Shown: positions 61,301-64,000 of the stretch, piece after piece
Position numbering within the stretch: the first letter of the stretch is position 1
How the letters are laid out: each line of letters starts with the position of its first letter
Assembly: GCA_032622095.1 (NCBI GenBank)
Contig: CP136068.1
Span: 14,057,729-14,121,728, forward strand
From: Siphonodentalium dalli
Lineage: Eukaryota > Mollusca > Scaphopoda > Gadilida > Siphonodentaliidae
Length of the DNA stretch: 64,000 nt
Reading direction: 5' to 3'
Position numbers and translations under genes: made by a program
The notes under the pieces: generated by a model
What the model was told of the DNA's origin: nothing
Databases searched by the model: none
What the model saw: only the letters and a program-made list of their open reading frames with translations

Positions 61301-62640
61301 AGAGGGCTGCCGACGGCCATGTTTTTCATCGAAACTCGTTCAAATTCGACAGCTACCATCTACAGATGACCACACTCGTGCCTGCAAAATTTTAAAATTA
61401 TCTGGCCATAAATACTGGCTGTAGAGTGACGGCCCTGTTTTTCATCGAAATTCGGAAAAATAGCTCCCATGTATAGGTCACCCTGAAGCCACATATGGAG
61501 TTTGGTGAATATCGGATGTCGGAGCGGCGTGTATAGGGCGTGCTGTATGAAATTGCTGACGCAAGGACGCACGCACGGACAGACGCCAACCATTGTAAAG
61601 TTGAGCTAAAAATGGATGGAAGTTGTTGTTGTTTTCATTTTATCAATAACCCACAGTGACGAGATTTCGCATGAGTAAATCGTCATTGGTAAATATGCAG
61701 CTGTAACATGACTATTGCTTACCTTTAGAACGTTAACTATAAAATACAGATATATTTAACGCTGACTGTGATCAGTTTCGATGCACTGCAAGTTATATTT
61801 AGCAACAATGGCGGTACTCACGTCGCCTTACATTAATGTCGTTGTATTAACCATTCCAAGATATGAGCTTCTTGACTTTTTCCGAAAACCCTGTGCCAAT
61901 GCATTCTATTATATATGCAAGTCTCCCATAGGGCACCTCGCATATAAAAGAGAATTCATTGGCTTAACAATATTTACCTTCACCTTGTAAGCCTGTGCTT
62001 TCTATTATATATGCTATGTTCCATCTGGGAGACTCGCATATATAAGAGAATGCACTGGCACAGGATATTTAATGTTGCACCAACACTGCTCCCATCGTGA
62101 AAGAGATAAAACACAAGAAAACATTAGTTGCAGCACTTTGCTTAAATGTTTTGTTAAATACCACCTTGTGCAAATTTGGAAACCTCATGAATCACATGTG
62201 ATTCGTGTGATATACCGATACGGTATTATTCGTACAAGTTGTTATTTTTTAGTTGATGGACAAATTTCAAATAACTTTCAATGCACATTATCAATGCCTC
62301 CATGGGCTTTAATAAAACAGTTAAATTAAAAAAAATATATTTTCGCAAGCACACTTGAAACATAAATTCAAATAAATTTGGGGAAAATTAGGAAACATTA
62401 AGACAGTCTGAGAGCCAGCTGTATGTTTCCTAAGACGTTGACGACATACCGCACAGGAACATGCATGAAACGACTCTCATTAATTCAACGTTTATTTCAG
62501 TTCGACTGGAACATATATATAAGAGAAACTTTCGCCACTCCAATTGTTAATATCACGATCGTTTCCAACGAGCCTGTTGTGGTACGAGACACAGAGTACT
62601 ATGGACGACTGACAGACCTGCTCAATGCCACACACCCAAG
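14492..62640 (+). CDS. M13 metallopeptidase (neprilysin/ECE-like), seven N-terminal exons
   Basis: Join 14492-14640, 46664-46825, 47408-47485, 48216-48418, 53750-53929, 59503-59589 and 62501-62640. These give about 332 continuous residues with matching phase at every junction. The family are type II membrane zinc endopeptidases that cleave small peptides outside the cell. The window shows the tail of the cytoplasmic part, one membrane helix, and the N-terminal ectodomain with [44 protein letters not shown] and [13 protein letters not shown], all in family order. Five Asn-X-Ser/Thr sequons fit an extracellular domain. The HExxH zinc site lies beyond 64000 and the first exon(s) lie upstream of 14492 and were not found. 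It cannot be assigned to the NEP or ECE branch from this part. Confidence 0.88.
14641..15424. other. Start of the 32-kb intron 1; nothing recognised
   Basis: AT-rich noncoding sequence up to the first AGG-type MITE. Confidence 0.5.
15425..15951 (+). mobile_element. TTAA-flanked MITE with AGATACGGGCGG termini, copy 1
   Basis: The ends TAAAGATACGGGCGGTGTT and GAACGCCGCTCGTGCCTTTA are inverted repeats. The body is homologous to 45285-45796 (same strand) and to 54371-54886 (opposite strand). Flanks are ATAA and TTAA. Noncoding and about 525 bp, so nonautonomous. The purine start and TTAA site suggest Kolobok-like mobilisation. Confidence 0.8.
16196..16364. repeat. (GAT/GGT)n microsatellite
   Basis: A run of GATGGT-type triplets about 170 bp long. 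Its open frames (poly-D/G, poly-M/V, poly-S/P) are accidental. Confidence 0.95.
16370..17293 (-). repeat. Composite repeat segment A, inverted copy
   Basis: Reverse complement of 11913-12897; for example GACTCCATACAGTATGACTG here answers CAGTCATACTGTATGGAGTC near 12658. It ends ACACGGACC. Confidence 0.75.
17296..17590 (+). repeat. Composite repeat segment B, second copy
   Basis: Direct repeat of 13065-13365, including GACAATTTACGGAACGGGAG and ATGGATACTAAGTGTCGTG. It follows segment A directly, but A is flipped relative to the first copy. Confidence 0.75.
17655..18005. repeat. Palindrome-rich stretch around ATATCGCAATA
   Basis: A hairpin with AATATCGCAATAATATTGCA and a matching right arm lies about 17679-17742 around GGAAACGCTTATAAGCGC. 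Related TTGCG..AATATCG words recur to 18005. It may be an old foldback element; no family recognised. Confidence 0.55.
18204..18358. repeat. Degenerate (GGT/GAC/GAT)n triplet repeat
   Basis: Triplet-rich run similar to that at 16196. Open frames in it are artefacts. Confidence 0.85.
18360..18500 (+). mobile_element. LINE 3' tail (CR1/L2-like)
   Basis: CTCTTTCTCAATATCATGTA, then ATGGATCGGAGAGTAAAGCAT, which matches the tail at 51140-51275. Only the 3' UTR is present. Confidence 0.6.
18816..20264. repeat. Satellite block with 122-bp monomers, left side
   Basis: It begins ACTAGTCGATGAGCCCGA with a short hairpin (AGCCCGATGTTGTCCGGGCT). Monomers of about 122 bp follow, each with GAGATCTCGG, AGCTATCGACTTGAA, GATACATTCACA and GCATGCGCAGAC or complements. 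Orientation flips near 19612. The block is nearly identical to 29417-31035 but lacks an internal piece. All open frames here, with [14 protein letters not shown]-type translations, come from the monomer and are not genes. A (GACA)n tail and ACTAG head separate units. Confidence 0.85.
20265..29212. repeat. Tandem array of 1898-bp units
   Basis: Units start at 20265, 22163, 24061, 25959 and 27857; the last is cut at 29212 after 1356 bp. The period is exactly 1898, and I saw only a few base differences. One site alternates A, G, A, G at 22142, 24040, 25938 and 27836, and one T-to-C change is private to unit 4 near 26346. Each unit has an internal triplication of about 80 bp starting at TCTGTTAACATGTATTCC (20459-20700 in unit 1). 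No frame longer than 78 codons exists and nothing resembles a known protein, so it is satellite DNA. It lies inside intron 1 of the peptidase gene. Confidence 0.97.
29215..29416. repeat. Divergent partial copy of the 1898-bp unit
   Basis: It matches the first 200 bases of the unit but with many substitutions and small indels (for example TATATAGAATGG for TATAAAATGG). It stops at TGTCTGTTAA, where the 122-bp satellite resumes. It is an old edge copy next to a homogenised array. Confidence 0.9.
29417..33151. repeat. Satellite block with 122-bp monomers, right side
   Basis: It continues the left block sequence (GCTGGCGTCGCACGGGCC, also at 18911). Higher-order units of about 627 bp repeat at 31288 and 31915. 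Each contains ACGATTCTCGACCGATCGGG, several 122-bp monomers, the hairpin head and a (TCTG)n/TTTGTTTGTC tail. It ends GGGCTCATCGACTAGT, the reverse complement of the left end at 18816. Open frames of 60-160 codons are monomer translations. Confidence 0.85.
33152..34280. other. No gene; tail of a (GACA)n element at its end
   Basis: AT-rich noncoding sequence with a C8 tract near 34056. At 34242-34262 GACGACAAACAGACAGACA is an element tail of the same style as the satellite block. Confidence 0.5.
34281..37311 (+). mobile_element. Tandem-core nonautonomous element with (GACA)n tail (pearl/Helentron-like architecture)
   Basis: The head is ACTAGCAGGGTTACCCGGCG with a CCCGGCGTTGCCCAGG hairpin. From about 35340 to 37200 a degenerate unit of about 140 bp repeats roughly a dozen times. 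Recognisable words are GGTGGAAATCGGCG, TAAACCACACGAT, CCTCGTATCAT and CTCTCACCCAAA. The tail ACAGACAAACAGACAGACAG lies at 37250-37270, followed by TATAGATATAGATATATATA. Noncoding. The plan matches tandem-core elements described from bivalves; the name is inference. Confidence 0.6.
37589..37945 (+). CDS. LINE ORF1 fragment, RRM-like
   Basis: [20 protein letters not shown] with [16 protein letters not shown] and [11 protein letters not shown] looks like the RNA-recognition-type fold found in ORF1 of several LINE clades. It runs from after a stop at 37586, has no Met of its own, and merges without a gap into sequence upstream of the reverse transcriptase, so the normal end of ORF1 and the endonuclease are deleted. 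Confidence 0.55.
   Translation, partial: QSRGDRNNTYRASNTKPIRSTRLFVSNLPDFVDAECLADYLYKFEVKFSVIKVFRLRRNGVLSARINVDEADSSFCRGPDCWPKDVTCTQWVTSNNNSSKTPPITHPQAHVMYLLHTL
37879..39954 (+). CDS. QADD-type reverse transcriptase, open frame without endonuclease
   Basis: The frame opens after TAATAATAA at 37870-37878 and stays open for 691 codons. The reverse transcriptase has [11 protein letters not shown] (first catalytic Asp), [13 protein letters not shown] and, in place of [15 protein letters not shown] near 38680. The two catalytic Asp are kept; the usual Tyr is Gln. [10 protein letters not shown] follows, then a long C-terminal domain ending in [19 protein letters not shown], a CxxC...H...C zinc-knuckle-like cluster. 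The N-terminus ([20 protein letters not shown]) is the usual start of the fingers. Without endonuclease it cannot insert by itself. The clade is near the CR1/Jockey/I group but I cannot place it precisely. Confidence 0.85.
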   Translation, partial: FIKNTTDHSSSSSCDVLITHPVTACELSKLLNRLDRNKAHGYDSISYEHIIFGGEALLNCLAHLFSYMFEYSHVPLAAKRGVMVSLYKGGRKPKDSFDSYRAITILPAIYKLFERVVSLRLETYMPSSIAVHPLQHGFEKGISCTMTSCFVQECISYAREQHNKLYSCLLDVRKAFDCVWINGLLYKLFHRGLQGKTWLIIRDLLSGIKCCIRSDGTYSDWFSLSQGTRQGSILSPLWYKIYADDLLHIIEKSKLGLRIHSLNCSSPTQADDMMLLSLSRPGLIGLYELCIEYSNKWRFSYNSSKTVIMVFNESKQEADKCARSWPFGSSFLGEADSYTHLGILLSKSYFNNKFVDAICTKLRGEYFGLSDVGLYPGGISPQSSYKLYRTIVIPSGLYGSELLWNLNTTQIDKLEKAHRVCIKHMQGFPTRTRTVIAQGCLGCSSLESWIDRRKLSMLGAFCGPNHEKASKQLFLRRLYDFISGLSTDETSFIHDIWRILCKYNMEHHLIEYANSNEFPSPVVWKRLVRTAVKELDELDWYNRISDDSSLTAFRTIHPTLRTIGIWKLCSQFPEEKFVFLLIGRIIAHTAFGQNDICKHCLATHSCVVQHILLDCPSLLHIRNDMWYHIIDNYGIDCFLYLDQIPRLQLLSALLGSPPRDLALLSDNHSNLSRLLVRTSAFMWKRFHFDNG
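39955..41190 (+). repeat. 3' UTR of LINE copy 1 with (TA)n and (TATG)n
   Basis: A pure (TA)n run of about 58 bp lies at 40320-40378 and TATG/TGTA-rich sequence at 40640-40990. Two CTCCCGGATGCATGAT words lie near 40206 and 40247. Open frames such as poly-Ile/Tyr are artefacts. Confidence 0.8.
41191..41455. other. Spacer between LINE copies with a SINE tail
   Basis: 41360-41415 (CACCTATCGGAAACAAT, GATGCCGGATGAACAGG) matches the tail of the SINE at 13727. The rest is unrecognised. Confidence 0.5.
41447..44280 (+). pseudogene. QADD-type LINE ORF2 with three frameshifts
   Basis: Segment 1 (to 42241) is the linker before the reverse transcriptase ([17 protein letters not shown]). Segment 2 (from about 42222) has [15 protein letters not shown]. 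Segment 3 (42415-43695) has [43 protein letters not shown] near 42970 and [11 protein letters not shown]. Segment 4 (43780-44280) has [19 protein letters not shown] and the end. Breaks are near 42225-42240, at the A4G10 tract 42427-42440, and at 43690-43800 next to a 15-bp tandem duplication (CGCGAATGCGAAGAG). The homopolymer break could be a sequencing error. QADD is shared with copy 1. Confidence 0.85.
41456..45142 (+). mobile_element. QADD-family LINE, copy 2 (5'-truncated)
   Basis: The sequence starts downstream of the endonuclease, carries the whole reverse transcriptase with frameshifts, and ends in an 860-bp 3' UTR with TATG repeats (44740-44935) and the terminus CGGAGGAAATAAAGGATATA. 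Confidence 0.82.
45143..45284. other. Short spacer, nothing recognised
   Basis: Noncoding spacer between LINE copy 2 and a MITE. Confidence 0.4.
45285..45796 (+). mobile_element. TTAA-flanked MITE with AGATACGGGCGG-type termini, copy 2
   Basis: Same family and strand as 15425-15951. The left end is TTAAAAATACGGGCGGTGTT, the right end is GCCGCCCGTGCTTTTAA. It shares AGATCCGGATATGGTAAACA and CGATTTGAACAAATATGAAT with the other copies. Confidence 0.8.
45981..46460. mobile_element. Foldback MITE flanked by TTAA
   Basis: The termini AGGTACTCAACCCG and CGGGTTGAGTACCT are perfect inverted repeats, each next to TTAA (45977-45980 and 46461-46464). The arms stay complementary far inward: TATTTGATTCGAGTCGAGGA near 46086 against TCCTCGACTCGAATCAAATA near 46381. 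480 bp, noncoding. The AGG..AC start resembles the MITEs at 15425, 45285 and 54371, which suggests one TTAA-targeting superfamily (Kolobok-like). Confidence 0.82.
46465..46663. other. Intron 1 end before exon 2
   Basis: Noncoding. The pyrimidine tract before the exon 2 acceptor is short. Confidence 0.5.
46664..46825 (+). CDS. M13 exon 2: start of the ectodomain
   Basis: The acceptor AAAG ends at 46663 behind a weak pyrimidine tract and the donor GTTAGT starts at 46826. It reads [28 protein letters not shown] in family order, followed by [27 protein letters not shown] is the signature opening of the Peptidase_M13_N domain. It starts with two bases of a split Ala codon and ends in phase 1. The usual Cys pair just before this point in neprilysin relatives is absent from this exon and from exon 1. 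Confidence 0.92.
47408..47485 (+). CDS. M13 exon 3
   Basis: Acceptor TTCTAG, donor GTAATT. The split AAT codon joins exon 2, then [17 protein letters not shown] and [13 protein letters not shown] and the Y-x-SC motif are family hallmarks, with the Cys expected in a disulfide. It ends phase 1. Confidence 0.92.
47945..48032. repeat. Two tandem 44-bp repeats with internal hairpin
   Basis: Each copy reads AACCATCTACTGCTCCCC.. to GTACAGCCACAAT, with CTCCCC/GGGGAG pairing inside. It lies in M13 intron 3. Just upstream (47931) is CTGATGAG followed by a small stem. Confidence 0.8.
48216..48418 (+). CDS. M13 exon 4
   Basis: Acceptor TTCTGCAG, donor GTGAGT at 48419. It completes an Ala codon, then [24 protein letters not shown] and [17 protein letters not shown], ending MNSTRSIIT in phase 0. 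Two sequons (NVS, NST). The GHWPV block is a family landmark. Confidence 0.93.
48620..48820. repeat. Degenerate (ATC)n triplet repeat
   Basis: CATCAT-rich run in M13 intron 4. Poly-His or poly-Asp frames here are artefacts. Confidence 0.85.
48821..50602. other. M13 intron 4, nothing recognised
   Basis: AT-rich noncoding sequence without a repeat or coding frame I can name. Confidence 0.45.
50603..51002. mobile_element. piggyBac-like MITE with palindrome-in-palindrome core
   Basis: TTAA sites frame perfect inverted ends (18 bp including TTAA): TTAACCCTTTACCCAACA at 50603-50620 and its complement at 50985-51002. CCC next to TTAA is typical of piggyBac termini. Inside, 50626-50701 and 50781-50856 are a perfect 76-bp inverted pair, and each arm is itself a hairpin of about 67 bp (CCAATGCATTCTCTTATATA and complement). 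Noncoding, nonautonomous. Confidence 0.88.
51140..51275 (+). mobile_element. LINE 3' tail ending in (ATT)n
   Basis: CTCTGTCTCAATATCC, then CTTGGATCAGAGAATAAAGC and (ATT)n. It matches the tail at 18360-18500. Such (ATT)n ends are usual in CR1/L2 elements. Confidence 0.65.
51482..52460. mobile_element. Nonautonomous hAT element with 8-bp target duplication
   Basis: The termini are CAGTGTTCGC and TTCTGAACACTG; CAGTG ends are typical of hAT. Flanks CACTGCAC (51474-51481) and AACTGCAC (52461-52468) agree at 7 of 8 bases. Subterminal ATTTGGCCAA words occur several times at both ends in inverted orientation, as expected for transposase-binding sites. 979 bp, no transposase. Confidence 0.85.
52469..53547. 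other. M13 intron 4, nothing recognised
   Basis: Noncoding and AT-rich. Some TTCCAACT words near 52727-52905 recur irregularly. Confidence 0.4.
53548..53634. mobile_element. piggyBac-like palindromic MITE, right end only
   Basis: Half hairpin GACTCGCATATATAAGAATA, then GCGCCAGCGCAGCTCCCGT and CGTGAAAGGG followed by TTAA. This is the reverse complement of the left end at 12931. It ends 115 bases before M13 exon 5. Confidence 0.75.
53750..53929 (+). CDS. M13 exon 5
   Basis: The acceptor CATGTTGCAG ends at 53749 and the donor GTGAGT starts at 53930. Exactly 60 codons, phase 0 at both ends: [15 protein letters not shown], then [14 protein letters not shown] and [10 protein letters not shown]. 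The upstream in-frame ATG at 53714 is intronic, because joining exon 4 directly to IDQP restores the family motif. Confidence 0.92.
54371..54886 (-). mobile_element. TTAA-flanked MITE with AGATACGGGCGG-type termini, copy 3 (inverted)
   Basis: Reverse complement of the family at 15425 and 45285. The ends are TTAAAGGCACCGGCGGCGTT and AACGCCGCCCGTATCTTTAA, giving clear TTAA flanks. It lies in M13 intron 5. Confidence 0.85.
54887..56328. other. M13 intron 5, nothing recognised
   Basis: Noncoding sequence. No frame resembles a known protein. Confidence 0.4.
56333..58773. mobile_element. 2.4-kb TIR element flanked by TTAA
   Basis: The termini are inverted repeats of about 48 bp with three mismatches: ACCCCTGTCACACTCAGGCC at 56333 and GGCCTGAGTGTGACAGGGGC ending at 58773. 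TTAA lies directly outside both (56329-56332 and 58774-58777). The body is rich in GCGC words and has no long frame, so it is nonautonomous or decayed. A second inverted pair lies inside. Confidence 0.8.
56658..57655. mobile_element. Inner TIR pair within the 2.4-kb element
   Basis: ACTGTCACACTCCGCTGCGA at 56658 and TCGCAGTGGAGTGTGACAGT ending at 57655 are inverted repeats with one mismatch. The termini resemble the outer ones (TGTCACACTC), so this may be a related element nested inside or an internal copy of the ends. Confidence 0.65.
58778..59502. other. End of M13 intron 5, nothing recognised
   Basis: Noncoding up to the exon 6 acceptor. Confidence 0.45.
59503..59589 (+). CDS. M13 exon 6
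   Basis: The acceptor TACGTTCACAG ends at 59502 and the donor GTAGGT starts at 59590. It has 29 codons, phase 0: [20 protein letters not shown] then EDLAQRFGP. The RN-x-x-LLYN-x-MT motif is strongly conserved in M13 peptidases. One sequon (NST). Confidence 0.92.
60241..60493. mobile_element. piggyBac-like palindromic MITE, complete 253-bp copy
   Basis: TTAA (60237-60240), CCCTTTCGTAGCGGGAG, two hairpins (about 60285-60354 and 60380-60450), then GCAAGGG and TTAA (60494-60497). The hairpin arms carry the shared GCATTCTCTTATATATGCGAG word. Confidence 0.85.
60640..61592 (+). mobile_element. Tandem-core element with GACGCACGCACGGACAGACG tail
   Basis: Units of about 150-175 bp start near 60642, 60820, 60984, 61134 and 61297, each with CCAAGATGGCTGC-like and GGCCATG words. 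GAGGGATGTGGTCTGTA recurs. The block ends in a run of ACGC/ACGG tetranucleotides at 61561-61590. Same plan as 34281-37311 but different sequence. Noncoding, in M13 intron 6. Confidence 0.65.
61890..62110. mobile_element. piggyBac-like palindromic MITE, degenerate copy
   Basis: Two hairpins (61896-61961 and about 61990-62062), then CAACACTGCTCCCATCGTGA and AAGAGATAAA, a mutated right end. The flank shared with 11800-11826 suggests both derive from a longer parent. Confidence 0.7.
62111..62500. other. End of M13 intron 6, nothing recognised
   Basis: AT-rich noncoding sequence leading to the exon 7 acceptor. Confidence 0.45.
62501..62640 (+). CDS. M13 exon 7, ending at a GC splice donor
   Basis: The acceptor TTTATTTCAG ends at 62500. 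It reads [26 protein letters not shown] and [14 protein letters not shown], then two bases of an Arg codon. The junction is CCAAG|GCAAGT, a textbook GC-AG donor. An alternative GTAGTA four bases on would add codons that do not fit as well. Two sequons (NIT, NAT). The next exon lies beyond the window. Confidence 0.85.
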
Positions 62641-62883
62641 GCAAGTAGTATCCCGATCAGAGCTGTGGCGTCAGGAGGGCGTTGGGCGTATGCCTTTACC
62701 ATAACCATGCAGGAGCATCCGAGGATAGTGTCTAGGAAATAACTGGATTACTATAGTGAACACCGTACAGCCTGCCAACCCTTAATTAATTATCTTAATT
62801 TCTATTCTGAATGCGGTCATTTTGAACCTTTCTGTGATCATTATGTAAACTAATTCACAGACCTAGATACTTTATACAAACCA

Positions 62884-64000
62884 ATGAACACTAATATAAT
62901 TCTCAATCAATTTTCTACGACCATGTTCCAACCATATAAACCTGGCAAGGATAAATTACAAATAAAAAATTTAAGGCCAATCACCCTCTTAAATATAGAT
63001 TATAAATTAGCAGCTTCAGTTATGGCAAATAGAATAAAAAAACAGATTAATTCAATGATTAGTGACACACAAAAAGGTTTTTATTAAAGGGCGTTCCATT
63101 GGGGAATGCACACGTTTGACATATGACTTGCTTTTAGAATGTAAAGAACAAAATATACCTGGATTAATGCTCTTATTGGATTATGAGAAAGCTTTTGAAT
63201 CTATAAGTTGGAATTTCATACAGACAACATTGAGATTTTTTGGTTTCGGAGTGTCATTGTGTAATTGGGTGACAACGCTCTATAATGAGGCATACAGCCT
63301 CATTATAAACAATGGCCATCTATCACAATCATTTAACATAGAAAGAGGGGTCAGACAAGGTGCTCCATTGTCACCTTATTTGTTTATTCTTTGCATAGAA
63401 CCCTTCGCAGCTGCATTACAATTAGAAAGTAACATTGTAGGGGTTAAAGTAAAAGAAAGGGAATATAAAATTAGTCAATATGCAGATGACTCAATAATAT
63501 GGCTCGATGATAGTCAAAGCTCTCTACAAGAAACAAAATTTAATTAAAGCATTTGTAAGGATGTCTGGTTTAAAAGCAAATTTTGATAAAACAGAAGCGG
63601 TGTGGTTTGGAACTCGAAGAGGCTATACTAAATCATTAAAAACAAATATAAACTTGAAATGGAATTTTAAAGGTAGATTCAAAACTCTAGGAATTATATT
63701 TAATCTAGAAGATCCCCTCCTAGTGCAGGAAAACTGGGAAAACAAGAAGGAAAGCATGAACAACATATTAAAGAACTGGGCATTGAGGACACTGTCCCAC
63801 ATGGGCAAAGTGACAGTAATAAAAACTTTAATACTACCAATTATTATCCAAATAATGACAGTATTACCTGAACCCCCAAAACAAATTATGAAGGAAATGC
63901 AGGGCTTGCTATTTCAATTTTTCTGGAATGGGAAAAGAGACAGGATAAAAGATACATTAATTCAAAGCATAGAAAATGGAGGACTCAAGATTCCTGACCT
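62884..64000 (+). pseudogene. L1/Tx1-like LINE reverse transcriptase, frameshifted, partial at right edge
   Basis: YKPGKDKLQIKNLRPITLLN and KLAASVMANRIK are the fingers of an L1-group reverse transcriptase. After a frameshift near 63080, LLLDYEKAFESISW carries the first catalytic Asp, GVRQGAPLSPYLF is motif B, and SQYADDSIIWLD the intact catalytic box near 63477. A second shift near 63540 leads to ANFDKTEAVWFGTR and LSHMGKVTVIKTLI, then the frame leaves the window at FFWNGKR.. GLKIPDL. The upstream endonuclease is absent, so it is probably 5'-truncated. It lies in the intron after M13 exon 7. Confidence 0.87.

Noticed and set aside
1-64000. CRISPR array, operon or bacterial defence system
   Set aside because: The sequence is eukaryotic with introns; no short regularly spaced repeats with unique spacers and no bacterial gene context.

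Overview
The window is animal nuclear DNA. It has spliced exons with GT-AG (and one GC-AG) junctions, AT-rich introns, several non-LTR retrotransposons, TTAA-flanked miniature transposons and satellite arrays, with no operons or ribosome-binding sites. The mix of LINE types, tRNA-derived SINE and tandem-core elements ending in tetranucleotide runs suggests a marine invertebrate, most likely a lophotrochozoan such as a mollusc. That assignment is inference.

Only one host gene is recognisable: the 5' part of an M13 (neprilysin/ECE-family) metallopeptidase on the + strand. Seven exons fit in phase (14492-14640, 46664-46825, 47408-47485, 48216-48418, 53750-53929, 59503-59589, 62501-62640). They encode a short cytoplasmic stretch, the membrane anchor and the N-terminal ectodomain. 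The zinc-binding exons lie beyond the right edge. Intron 1 is about 32 kb and holds about half of the window.

Layout. 1-3.7 kb: a minus-strand Jockey-type LINE with ORF1 and an open ORF2 running off the left edge. 4.5-5.4 kb: GCCCAGCTGGGC palindromes. 6.1-6.8 kb: a decayed hAT transposase gene. 7.2-10.5 kb: a nested pair, a 5'-truncated LINE between two 180-bp direct repeats, with a separate 1.25-kb ORF1-only element inside the second repeat. 11-11.7 kb: an L2-like fragment. 11.8-17.6 kb: a duplicated composite repeat, one part inverted, plus MITEs and a tRNA-derived SINE around M13 exon 1.

18.8-33.2 kb: a 14.3-kb satellite complex bounded by inverted ends. A family of 122-bp monomers surrounds a tandem array of 1898-bp units (four full copies and one partial, nearly identical) with a divergent partial copy at the edge. 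34.3-37.3 kb: a tandem-core element ending in (GACA)n. 37.5-45.15 kb: two same-orientation copies of one LINE family whose reverse transcriptase carries QADD instead of YADD.

45-62.6 kb: M13 exons 2-7, with introns full of small transposons. These include foldback, palindromic piggyBac-like and Kolobok-like TTAA elements, a hAT MITE with a near-perfect 8-bp target duplication, and a 2.4-kb TIR element. 62.9-64 kb: an L1/Tx1-like LINE with frameshifts that runs off the right edge.

The mobile elements do not work together with the peptidase. They are insertions in and around it. The best leads are the M13 gene model, the 1898-bp array, the palindrome-in-palindrome MITEs, the QADD LINE family and the 180-bp duplication.
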